Positions 11,674 through 21,454 of a stretch of DNA of 64,000 nt are shown one piece after another; the first letter of the stretch is position 1; each line of letters opens with the position of its first letter. The stretch comes from Ambrosia x helenae (lineage: Eukaryota; Streptophyta; Magnoliopsida; Asterales; Asteraceae). The stretch spans positions 70,750,567 through 70,814,566 of the forward strand of contig CM061224.1 in NCBI GenBank assembly GCA_030844895.1. The letters are read 5' to 3'. Position numbers and translations under genes: made by a program. The notes beneath the pieces were generated by a model. That model was not told the DNA's origin and ran no database searches. It saw nothing but the letters and a program-made list of their open reading frames with translations.

Positions 11674-12144
11674 GTGAGTATTCACGCCCCCTTTTTACCG
11701 GTTTTACATTTTTTTCCTGGGGAAAAACATGCGTACAGTTTTCAGTTACACTACATACTATTATGTGAACATGAGACATTACAGTTCAGGATCCATTAAG
11801 CCATCGTGTCATACATCATACCATAACCAATAGCTATGGGCTTAGCCATGAAACACCGGGATAGATCTATTGGGTTGACACCCCCACTCTTGGTCAGTCG
11901 CTCTGACCGGATGACAGATATCAAAAGAGTGCTTGTATTTCACATTATTTCATTGTCTTTAGTGTGCAATGGGCGAGGCACAACATGTCAAGGTTTGGTT
12001 ATGGGCTCATGTCAAATCACATATTGATTATTGCCCTAGCTAGGCAATGATTTAGTCATTTTGGATTACATGTCCATCATATAGAAAACCCGTGAACTCA
12101 CAACTTTATGTTGACCCATATTTCCTTTAATAAATGTTTTTCAG
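11674..12144 (+). other. Conserved intron-like block in LTR A
   Basis: It begins with a donor-like AA/GTGAGT, has GATAGATCTATTGGG with a GACACCCCCAC block near 11861-11890, a GGTTTGGTTATGGGCTCA word, GTGAACTCAC then a branch-point-like TGTTGAC near 12110, and ends with TTTTTCAG (12144). The same order of landmarks recurs at 16876-17356, 29062-29549, 37241-37773 (minus), 57785-58378 and 62525-63118. Splicing is inferred; the conservation is seen. Confidence 0.55.
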
Positions 12145-12410
12145 GAAATTAGTATGGATAATGGAACTTGCGGGGGTCGCGTGCAAGCATTTGTGGGATA
12201 CCTTCTTTTGGACCGTTGCGTTGTTATCCTAATACTAGACATTTACATACAATGGTTTTGAATATTAAACAATTAACTCTATGTAGAACAAATCTGGTTG
12301 TTTAATGAAAGTTCCCGCTTTATTTTAATCAATGCTCGTGTGACCTTTGTGCTTGGAAATCTTTCGAAGTCGCACCTCGTGTTTCCGCCTACGCGGGGTA
12401 TGACAAAACC

Positions 12411-14910
12411 CATTTCCCTAAAAGCCAAAAAGCTAAAAAGCCCAAGAAAAAATCCAAACCCACCAACTCAAAAAGAAAAGCAATTCAAGAGGTTGAGATG
12501 CCTGAATCTGCTGATGTGCAATCTGCACTTCTTAAAGATGTGACTGAAACTTCCTCTCAGTTACATTCATCTCCACCCTCACCCAAAAGAGCTAAACCAA
12601 TATCAATTCAGTTTTCTAGAAAGAAACTCGAAAAGACAAAAACTGCTGACCCTCTTTCTGAAACTACTGAAACCATTCCAGCTACTGAACCTAAAACTGT
12701 TGAACCAGAACTATCACACACAATAATAGAGATAGCTCAATTTCTCTCTGGGCTGAAAGGAAACATCCCATCTGAAAATGTCATTCCCTAATAACCACCT
12801 AAAACATGGGAACAACCTACTGAACTTGACATGGATGTGGATGCTATCAGCCATATCCCAAGAGATGAGGAGGAACTAAGGCATTTAAGCCCAAACTTAG
12901 ATTCTTTAGGTACATTTGAGGCTGTTACTACTCTTATACCACCCAGTGATGGATTTGAGGACAATAGTAACATACCTAAGACCTCACTTGTGGCAACTGC
13001 TGATGAAGGCCTTGAACCTGAGGCAAGAAATCCCCAAAACCAAGACAAAGGGGTACGTGAGACTACTATGTTAGGCCTAGCTCATGATTTAACTGATGAA
13101 GTCATCATTGATGATGTAGTCAGGGATTCAGATGATTCCATTGATTTGGATGATGTTTCAAACATTCCACAAAAAGAATTGACGGCTGAATGTGAAGGTC
13201 CTGAATCCAATGTCTCTGTACTCAAAAAGTCAGTCAAAAAGGATCAGGTTAAAGACCACTTAAACCCTAATTCCTCAAAAGTGGCATCCCTAAGTTTCAC
13301 TGAGGATCACCTAAAAATACACCCTACACACTCACAAAAGCCTACCCAATTCTCTGGGTCATCTAGCATAGAACTGAACCAACTCTGCAGCCCAAAAGAT
13401 CCCTTCTACCAGATGATACACCAACTTATCTCATCACATCTCCAAACTTTTACAACTTCTATGGAGTTGAAGAACAAGACACAATTGGAGATGATCAACA
13501 ATGCAATAGATTTGAAGATGAGATACTTGTCTAGAAGAGTTGAGGACAACAGAAGGCAACTTGAACATTTATCTGGTGTTGCACCTCCTGCTCCTTGGTT
13601 TCCAAAAGTGGATGTAGCAAAAAAGAAGGAGATGACAGCAAAGAGCAAGGAACCTGCAAAATTAAACCTTGAAGCCTCTAAAAAGGCTAGAGAAGCATAA
13701 CAACTCAAGGATGCCTAGAAAGAAACAATCAAAACCAGACAAGAAATTGCCTTAAAAGAAAGACATGATTGGCAAGAGAAACAAGAAAGGCTCCTTAGAG
13801 AGAAAGCTTTGAAATCTTCCCAAGGCATTGAAGAACCTGCTGAAGACACCCCCAAAAGTACTGAAGACAATCCTTTAGTAGTTGATTCTCATATCAACAC
13901 TTTAGAAGTTTTAACTTCCTATACTACAACTGAACCAACTTCTAAAGCAACTGAACCAATTCCAACTAATATTCCAAGGCCTATCCCAACTACTACAACT
14001 ATTTTGAAACCTTCTCCAATATCATTTTCATCAAAAGAAATGGAGAAGAGTTTATTAGCAGCAAAGAAGAAGGCTAAGGAAGATGAAATCTGGAACAGGT
14101 TAGAAGCAAGGGAAAACATGAGCTTCAATGATAAACTACAAGCTTATGAAGACAAGCAAAAAGAGTGTGAAGAAGAAGAAAGGGTTGCTGAGGAACAACT
14201 CCTGATTGCTGAAGAAGACAAGAGACATCAGGTGATGAACTATATCAGCAAACAAAGCAAAACAAAGAAACACTCTCTTAGGGGACTCTCAACTGAAGAA
14301 TTAGAACACATGGCACAGATTGTATCTGACAAGCTTGCCACATAAAAAGATAGAAAGTTGACGAGAGCCCAAATAATACAAGAGTTGGCAGTAATGAATA
14401 TGGTTCAATGGCACAACTGTCAAAGTCGAAAGAAGCTGATCTTCTGGAAAATTACAAGAAGTTCAAGGCTTTGCAAAAGACAAATCCAGAGAGGTTTAAA
14501 CTTTAGAAGTCTCACAAACTTCTGATGTTCAAACTTCTGGTGTTCATACTAAGAAACCACCAAGAAAGCCTGTTGCCAAGAAGAAGCCAAAGGAAAAAAT
14601 CAACACTGACTTCAAAATGATTTTGCTTGAAGGAAATCAAATTGTTGATCAGGACATTGAATGGGAAGAAAAGCCTCTGCTCACACAACATAGGGATCCT
14701 GCAACTTATGATTATCAATTGACACAGACCATAATAGGCAAAACACAATCCAAGGTAATCACTAAACACCACATTCCAATTCCAAGTGATACACCTGGTA
14801 ATGTACAAGTTGAACAAAGAAGGAGATCCAACCTGATAGTGATTGAAATAGAACAACCTCAAACATCAAAAAGACAAAACCAAGAAAAGGGCATAGTCCC
14901 TTACACACTA
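12411..14910 (+). pseudogene. Env-like ORF of Sirevirus-like element, part 2
   Basis: Between the two solo LTRs the env-like frame continues as low-complexity sequence: a Lys/Pro-rich start, Ser/Thr/Glu/Pro-rich segments at 12498-12791 and 12831-13700, a probable coiled-coil rich in Lys/Glu/Arg (13590-13820 and 14040-14270, with QEKQERLLREK-like text), and a mixed region to 14905. It is broken by stops or frame changes near 12480, 12790, 13700 and 14345. No enzyme motif is visible. The acidic, coiled-coil composition is usual for this ORF class in copia elements of composites (family knowledge, not proof of function). Confidence 0.55.
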
Positions 14911-15040
14911 TGTAACATCGCGAAATTTTCCCCCGAATTTTTATAAATGCCCTTATTTTTACATTTTATACAAATGTGGCAAAGTCTTTATTTTCCTCAT
15001 TCACAACTTATATATATATATGTATATATATATAAGTGTA

Positions 15041-15041
15041 C

Positions 15042-15080
<39 letters not shown>

Positions 15081-15082
15081 TA
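15041..15082. repeat. (AAT)n microsatellite
   Basis: About 13 trinucleotide units in LTR B, preceded by a TA-rich tract. Confidence 0.95.
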
Positions 15083-15260
15083 TAATTCAGTTTTGTTTTA
15101 AAAAAAATAGATACTACAACATAAAACACAAATCAGATTTTGTGTTCCAGCCCACTCCATCTTGTTGCCTTCTTTTGAGCCCAGTTGTCCGGCCCAGACC
15201 CCAAGCCCAACACAGCCAAGCCCACGAAACCTGGAGCCCAACTCTCCTTCCTTTTTAATC

Positions 15261-15343
15261 AAAAAAAAAACAAAACTGGTTATGCCGGGTTTCGAACCCG
15301 GACAACCTCGACACACACACACGCGATACACCACCAGGACCAC
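15261..15343 (-). other. tRNA-like module in LTR B, against LTR orientation
   Basis: Minus strand: A-box-like GTCCTGGTGGTGTATCGCG (within 15322-15343), B-box GGGTTCGAAACCC (15287-15299) and a T10 run (15261-15270). The arrangement matches the module at 1159-1244 in LTR Z. Confidence 0.5.
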
Positions 15344-15974
15344 ACAGTTTAGTTGGTTTTATCCCAACTTTAAATGTATTTAAAGTCACTTTCATCGCAC
15401 CTTTCTCCTTCCTTGTCTGAGTCATCGAGCAGCAGCAGTGATATAATATATATTTTTTATTTTTCAACAACTAATTTACCATGTTTAATGATCTTTTGAC
15501 CACGGTTACGCAATTATCGGCCTATTATGACTCGGATACACGCCTATTAACAACCAATTGATACCATATTAAGCAAAACGTGTATCACATTCATGGTATA
15601 GTCAACCCTTACCAATTCGAGCATCTAGGCCTGTGTACTATAAATTGAACCTTGATGAACGATCACAACTCGCCATTACATCTCCCTCGACCTTCAATTC
15701 TTCACAAAAACCTCATGTTCTTGAAGTTTTCGTTCGAGTTTGACTTCGGCTTTGACCGAACGATTCAGCATCAATACGAGTTTGTAAGTTTAATTTCTGA
15801 TATGGGAATTGTTAATCGGCACCTATACAGTATTTACCCCATGATTAATTGGGTTAATATTGTGTAATTCGATCAATTGCAAAACTAGGGCTCGATTGTT
15901 TATAATTGGGGAAGAACACCAAGAACAGTTAACCTATTTAATTTAAACAAACTGAATCAAAACACAACCACAGG

Positions 15975-16054
15975 TCTAGACCAAGTGGTTGTGTTGTTGG
16001 TTTGATACACAGTGGGCGCGGGTTCGATCCCTGCAACCACCACTTCTTTTTCTT
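15975..16054 (+). other. tRNA-like module in LTR B, with LTR orientation
   Basis: Plus strand: A-box-like TCTAGACCAAGTGGTTGTG (15975-15993), consensus B-box GGGTTCGATCCC (16020-16031), then CTTCTTTTTCTTT as a possible terminator. It occupies the place of the 297-382 module in LTR Z, but the sequence differs apart from the boxes. Confidence 0.55.
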
Positions 16055-16875
16055 TCAATTGTTTTGTTTTCTTTAACAAACAAATATATTTCCTTATTTT
16101 TTTTAAAATTCATTTTAAATACCAAAACTCTCTTAAAAATTCTACAAAAATTACCTTATATTAATCTCATGTAAAAGTTCAACTTACAATTTTTAGTTTT
16201 CTGAAATTTATTTATTTAATATTTATAATAATTAAATCAAGTTTATTCTATTTTATTTATAAAAATCTATAAAAATATCAAAACGACCTTATTAATTTCC
16301 ACAAAAATTATTCTAAGTTTATATAACAATAAACTTTTCTGAAAAGATTTTTATTTCAGAAAAATCATTTATTTAATATTTTTAATCAATTTTTGTTAGT
16401 TTTAATCATAATTAAATCATAATAAATTCAATTTTTGTTATTTTTGCACCAAAATTTTATACAAATTATTTCTGATCATTTAGAACAGAAATATGAATTT
16501 TAAACTAAAAATTATTTAATTTTAATATTTTTTTAAATATTAAAGTTAGATTTTGACAATTTGTTATAAATAGATTAAATAATCTATTTTAAAGAAAATA
16601 ATTTCATAAAAATTATTTTTATAATTTAAACACATTCTTGTGACCATCTTAAATTTAAATTTCATAGAAAGATTTTTGGTTATTTATTTACTAAATTTCT
16701 CTCAATTGGCGAATATTTTTAATATTAATTATCCCCAATTCGAAGCCCTAGAAACTCATACATTTGTAGACTTGATAGACTTAGACATATTTATTACCTC
16801 ATTTTAGGGTGATACTTGATACATTTGGTCAACACAATTATCCAAATTTCTCAACAGATATAACATTTTACCAAG

Positions 16876-17356
16876 GTGAGTTTTACATAGCCCCTTTTCT
16901 ATTTATCACCATTTTTTGGGTGAAACATGTTACAACATCATTTATGCAATTCAATCATCAATGTGTCTATGTGTTTTCTATGTTGCATTATGTCTTGAGC
17001 ATGATTAGAGTAAGCACCATTCTAGCATAATCATTAACTCCGTACAAGCCGGCGGTATACATTGATAGATCTATTGGACTGACAATCCCACCCGGATACG
17101 TGCCTCCTACAAAGGTAGCGTGGGTGTTTGTTATCATATAACATATTCAAGTGGACCATGAGCGTATGGTATGTATCATATTATAACAGTCATCAGGGTT
17201 GATTATGCACTCGATTTATTTCTAGTATGTTCTCACATATGGACTAGATTGACATGACACATGAATTGCACAACATTTTTATTCAATTATCAAAAACCTA
17301 TGTAATTCTCACCAACTTTTGTTGACCCAAAATATTTTCAAATTAACATGTTTCAG
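16876..17356 (+). other. Conserved intron-like block in LTR B
   Basis: Donor-like AAG/GTGAGT, GCCCC near the start, GATAGATCTATTGG near 17065, TCACCAAC then TGTTGAC near 17320 and TGTTTCAG at the end. Landmark order is the same as in LTR A although most of the sequence between differs. Confidence 0.55.
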
Positions 17357-17556
17357 GTACTATTTGCTTGAAGATTTGAATTGATGCTTGAAGATATGTG
17401 TATAGTTTTATTCAATTTGATATACAAATTCTGGAACAATTGTATGTAATTCATTTAAATTATTTAATGGAATTCATTATTCACCATGAGCTACTGAACA
17501 ATCATCAATACGTGACATCCCGATGTTTCCGCCATCGGTTGGGGTGTTACACACTA

Positions 17557-17829
17557 GACTTTGATAAGTCTAAGGTAAAGATAGTAAAATGGTCCTTCAC
17601 TCATGCCTCAAACTCAGCGGTGATCACAAGAGGAGACCATTCTTACAAGATCTTCAAAAGCATTGATGAACTGAAGCATCTTTCAACTGAAGACCTTCTT
17701 ACAATTCAACATCTTGTACCAGAACAGGGACCACTCCTCACTGAACAACAAGCTCAGCAGCTCAAGATCTCCATGGTCAGAGAGATATGGAGAATACTTG
17801 ATTGTAGAAAGAAAGACAATAAAGATTAG
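17557..17829 (+). pseudogene. Env-like ORF of Sirevirus-like element, part 3 (C terminus)
   Basis: The frame resumes straight after the second target duplication (DFDKSKVKIVKW) and ends at TAG 17827-17829 after a Lys/Asp-rich tail. It includes FKSIDELKHLSTEDLLTIQHL, like the C terminus seen after pol in related copia elements. The stop is followed within 25 bp by the polypurine tract. Confidence 0.6.
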
Positions 17830-17849
17830 ATAAGGTTTTGGCTTCATAA

Positions 17850-17863
17850 ATCCAGGGGGAGAT
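17850..17863 (+). other. Polypurine tract of the Sirevirus-like element
   Basis: CAGGGGGAGAT immediately upstream of the TGTAAGG start of the 3' LTR. Confidence 0.7.
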
Positions 17864-18523
17864 TGTAAGGTCAAAGAGGATTGACAAAGCTAGTTTTGAT
17901 CCTTAGTCTTAATCATATTATGCATATTTTGTTAAGTGTAGAAACTGCTGAAGAAGAAGAAACAAGTACTGAAGAAGCTTATACAAAGTGCTGAAGACGA
18001 AATTCTGAAGATGAACCAGACAAACATCTGAAGAACAAATTCTGAAGAATACTCATCAGAAGTTTGTACTCATCAGTACCTCTAATAGAAGCTTCCCACC
18101 GCATTATACTTCAATAGATTTAGTTCTATATTAGTTTAAGTTACTTTATGTACAAGTTCCAATACTACAGCCTGTTGTAGTATTATTATAATGTTTCTAA
18201 TACTTCCCTTGTACGTATTACTCAGTCTATAAATAGATGGGTTCATCCCTCTATTTTAGACAAGCTTTTGCAGTAACATTTCTAATATATTTGAGAATCA
18301 TTTCAAAGCAACTTATTACTGTTTTATTCATTAACTGCTTAGATTCTCATTAACTGCTTTAGTTTCTACATTCAATAGGGAGTAATAACTCCTGTTAAAA
18401 GTGATGCTTTAACTTAGAACACTTATTACATTCCAATGTGCAATTTACTTTGATAAATATATACAAGTGTTCATAGAAGAATATGTGATAAACAGTTTAG
18501 TTAAACAAACTTCTGATCCAACA
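17864..18523 (+). mobile_element. 3' LTR of the Sirevirus-like copia element
   Basis: It starts TGTAAGG after the polypurine tract and ends ...GATCCAACA, where the minus-strand copia RNase H sequence begins. About 660 bp, with TATAAATA at 18228-18235 and a cluster of CTGAAGA words at 17946-18055. No 5' partner LTR remains, so age cannot be measured from LTR divergence. Confidence 0.7.
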
Positions 18524-20705
18524 ATTGCACAGCCAGCAGATTTTAGCAACCACGTTAGCTATACCGTGGTATTCAGCTTCAGCACTAGAACGACTAACTG
18601 TGGACTGGCATTTAGACGACCATGATATGAGGTTGTCTGCGAGATGGACACAGTAACCAGAAGTCAATCGTCTGGTGTCAGGGAAGCCGGCACAATCGGC
18701 ATCAGTGTAGGCTCGCAAGGAGGAGAGGTCAGAAGGACCCAAATGAAGACCTAGATCATGCGTACCCTGAATGTATCGAATGATCCGCTTTAACGCATTC
18801 CAGTGAGCAACCAGGGGAGCGTACATGTGCATGCAGACTTATTGTATAGTATAGGAGATGTCAGGCCTCATGAAGGTGAGATATTGAAGAGCACCTGCAA
18901 GACTGCGGTAGCTGGTAGGATCATCATGAAGAGGACCTAAATCTGCACTAAAGCTTGGATTGAGTGTCGACTAGTGTGGCGACAGGCTTACACGAGTCCA
19001 TTGAAGCACGGTGAACGATATTGCTAATGTAAGCCGCTTGAGAGAGAAACATGTTGTCACCTGTGCGAGTAACCTGAATACCCAAGAAGTAAGAAAGAGA
19101 ACCAAAATCCTTCATAGCAAATTCACTCGCAAGAATGTCCATGAGACCAAGACGAAGTCGATCATTGGAGGTGGTAAGGATGATGTCGTCTAGGTATATT
19201 AAGAGATAAGCAATGTGGCTACCCTAATGATATATGAATAAAGAGTTATCTGATTTACTCTACCAAAACCCATGTAAAATGACAAAGTCCGTGAACCATA
19301 TAACGATTTCTTTAGATGGCAAACATGGTTAGGATAATCACTGTGACAAAACCTCATGGGTTGAAACATATAGAAGGTCTCATTTAAGTTCCCATGAAGG
19401 AAAGCATTGGTGACGTCCAGTTGATTAATGCTCCATGATTGAGCCAATGCTAGAGATAATACTAGTTGAATCATTGCCAGTTTAACAACCGGACTAAAGG
19501 TCTCCCCATAATCAATACCGGACTGCTGTTTGCGACCATCACAAACCAATTGTGCCTTGTAATGCTCCAAAGTTTTGCCAGACCTGAGTTTATGTTTAAA
19601 AAGCCGCATACTATGAATAATATTCATATTAGGTGTACGAGGTACTAACTCCCATGTCTTATTTTAAATAAAGGCACTAAACTCGTCGTGCATGGCACGG
19701 TACAAATCTGGAGTGGACAAAGCAACGTGTGGGTTTTTGGGAATGGGTTTTAGAGTGGTGGTATTGAGGCTGAACAATTATTTCGGTTTGACAATACTGC
19801 TTATGGAGTGAGTGTGAATGGTTCGAGGTGGGGTCATAGGTGGTTGATGAGTGGGGGTAGGTGGGATGGCCGAATGGGAAGCAAGTGGGGTTGTGTTGGG
19901 AACAGATGTGTGTGGGACTGTGGAGGAAATGGGAGTTTCGGTTGGGCTAGATATAGTTGGGCCGGTTGCAGTGAATGGGGATGGTTGTGGGCCGTTTGGT
20001 GTAGCAGGGGAATGGTGAGGGGTTTGGTTAGTAGTTGGGCCGGGGGCTGAGGTTTGGGCTGAAGGGAAACTGGGTTTTGTGGTGTTTGAGCGACCGAGCT
20101 TGGTGTAACGGTTTGGTTTGTGGACTGTGTGGAAGATATGTGGGGCCATAGTAGTAGGTTTAGGGTGGGATTGAAGAAGTCGTAGGATTGAGGTTTGGCA
20201 GGGGATTGAATTGTGAATGGGAAAATAGTTTCCTCAAATTGAACATGGCGGAAGATAAATATTTGATGGGTGGATATGTCGAGACATTTGTAGCCACGTT
20301 GGTGGCTGGATAACCGAGAAAAACACATGGTTTAGCACGGTTGGTGAGTTTATTAATGGTGGTGGAGGGTATGATTGAGTAACATAAGCAACCAAAAACG
20401 CGAAGACGGTCTTATTCTGGTTGGCATTTATATAAAAGGGTGGTGGGTGAGTTGAAGTCATGGTTCTTGCTAGGGAGAATGTTTAGCAAGTAGGTCTCTG
20501 TCTCAAGAGCATGGTGCCAAAGGTTGGGGTGGTAAAGATGCTTGGGCTAAGAGGGTGCGAAGCATGTTGTTAATGGTGCGGATTTTACGTTCTGCTTTGT
20601 CATTTTAAGATGAGGTGTGAGGACATGAGAAACAAAAGTGCATGCCATTGTTATTACAAAAGGTTCAAAAGTTGTTATTAAACCTCAAGGAAGTTGAAAG
20701 TCACC
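18524..20705 (-). pseudogene. Fragment of an older Ty1/copia pol (integrase to RNase H)
   Basis: Read right to left: end of the integrase core (NNNGMHF...SCPHTSS...NGKAER-like text near 20590-20680), RLRVFGCLCYP and GYP-type integrase C terminus (20290-20440), a Pro/Ser/Thr-rich linker (19780-20230), RT (YKAQLVCDG...DYGETFSPVVK, QLDVTNAFLHG at 19390-19560; YFLGIQVTR near 19080) and RNase H (YTDADCAGFPD, SRSSAEAEYHG near 18570-18720). Stops and frame changes are frequent. The SCPHTSS/NGKAER motif set suggests an Ale-like lineage (tentative). It is truncated at 18523 by the LTR of the plus-strand element, which probably inserted into it. No LTR of its own is seen. Confidence 0.8.
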
Positions 20706-21342
20706 CAAAATATATTATTATTTCATGAAACCCCCCATAAGCCCACTTTATTCAAATACTAGATAACTAAATTATTGTTGAACATTATAGGCCTTGTAAT
20801 CATTTTCCCACCTCTACTGTTGCCATGTTCTTAACGCGGATATGTTGTGATTCTTATTTGATCCCCCTATTAATTGACATATACATATATGCCAAAAAGA
20901 TTTTTTTAAATTTCTTACACTATTTGATAGAAAACATGTTAAAGCAGATGAAAAAAATTCCGAAAAAAATTCCAAAAAAATATCCTTTCATTCTCATGTT
21001 TAGTAAATTAAGCTCACCGTACTACAAAAGATGAGATGGACAACGTTAAACATGAAGTAAGATTTAAACATTCTCCTTCGATGAAATGGTTGGTTCTAGG
21101 GTTTTACGAGGAGTTAAAGGAAAAGGATAAAAAGTTAGGGTTGGGGGAGAGACGAATTTGAAAAAAAATTAAAATAAACATAAATGAAATGACGAATATG
21201 CCTCTGACGTAACTGGATTTGGATGAATGAAATTAGTGAGAAGGAGATGAATGACAAAAAAAATGAAATCATAAGAATCTAGATGATAAAAAAAATATAC
21301 TATTTAAGCATTTGGGCTCAAACCACATGAACAAATTTAGTA

Positions 21343-21383
<41 letters not shown>

Positions 21384-21454
21384 TAATAATAATAATAATA
21401 ATATTCTTTCCAATTTAGTATCACTTAGACTTTATACTTGAATTTAAATTTAAA
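20706..21454. other. Unassigned AT-rich spacer
   Basis: No supported gene. It contains A-rich runs and an (AAT)n microsatellite at 21344-21402. It ends at the proposed Helitron 5' terminus. Confidence 0.6.
21344..21402. repeat. (AAT)n microsatellite
   Basis: About 19 units with a single CAA interruption near 21381. Confidence 0.95.

Larger units (their letters stand above)
9481..12405 (+). mobile_element. Solo gypsy LTR 'A' (2,925 bp) with AAACC target duplication
   Basis: It starts TGTGACACCC and ends GGGGTATGACA; AAACC directly precedes (9476-9480) and directly follows (12406-12410). Removing it and one AAACC puts the env-like reading frame back in phase. There is no PBS, polypurine tract or pol, so it is a solo LTR left by LTR-LTR recombination. 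Its TATA box is near 10645, it carries a large TACA microsatellite, and its 3' part contains the conserved intron-like block at 11674-12144. The ends match those of the complete element at 55563-63286, pointing to Tekay/Del-like gypsy. Confidence 0.88.
14911..17551 (+). mobile_element. Solo gypsy-type LTR 'B' (2,641 bp) with CACTA target duplication
   Basis: It begins TGTAACATCGCG and ends GGGGTGTTACA, giving inverted TGTAACA/TGTTACA termini. CACTA flanks it at 14906-14910 and 17552-17556, and the env-like frame is in phase across the insertion once it is removed. No internal region is present, so it is a solo LTR. It carries two tRNA-like modules pointing in opposite directions (15261-15343 minus, 15975-16054 plus), an AT-rich centre, and the conserved intron-like block at 16876-17356. 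LTR Z at the window start is a relative. Confidence 0.87.
3444..18523 (+). mobile_element. Degenerate Sirevirus-like Ty1/copia element split by two solo LTRs
   Basis: In order: truncated gag with zinc knuckle, a linker with a second zinc knuckle, copia protease, integrase, RT and RNase H, a long env-like ORF, a polypurine tract and a 3' LTR. The gag-protease-integrase-RT order defines copia; the extra ORF after RNase H and the two knuckles fit the Sirevirus (SIRE/Maximus) lineage. The 5' LTR, PBS and start of gag are missing; the left end is joined to the LTR ending at 3370. Two later insertions (9481-12405 and 14911-17551), each with a 5-bp duplication, interrupt the env-like ORF. Many stops and frameshifts make it non-coding now. 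Confidence 0.8.

Noticed and set aside
15975..16054. True tRNA gene
   Set aside because: B-box is perfect, but I cannot fold acceptor, anticodon and D arms into a normal tRNA, and the module is part of an LTR.
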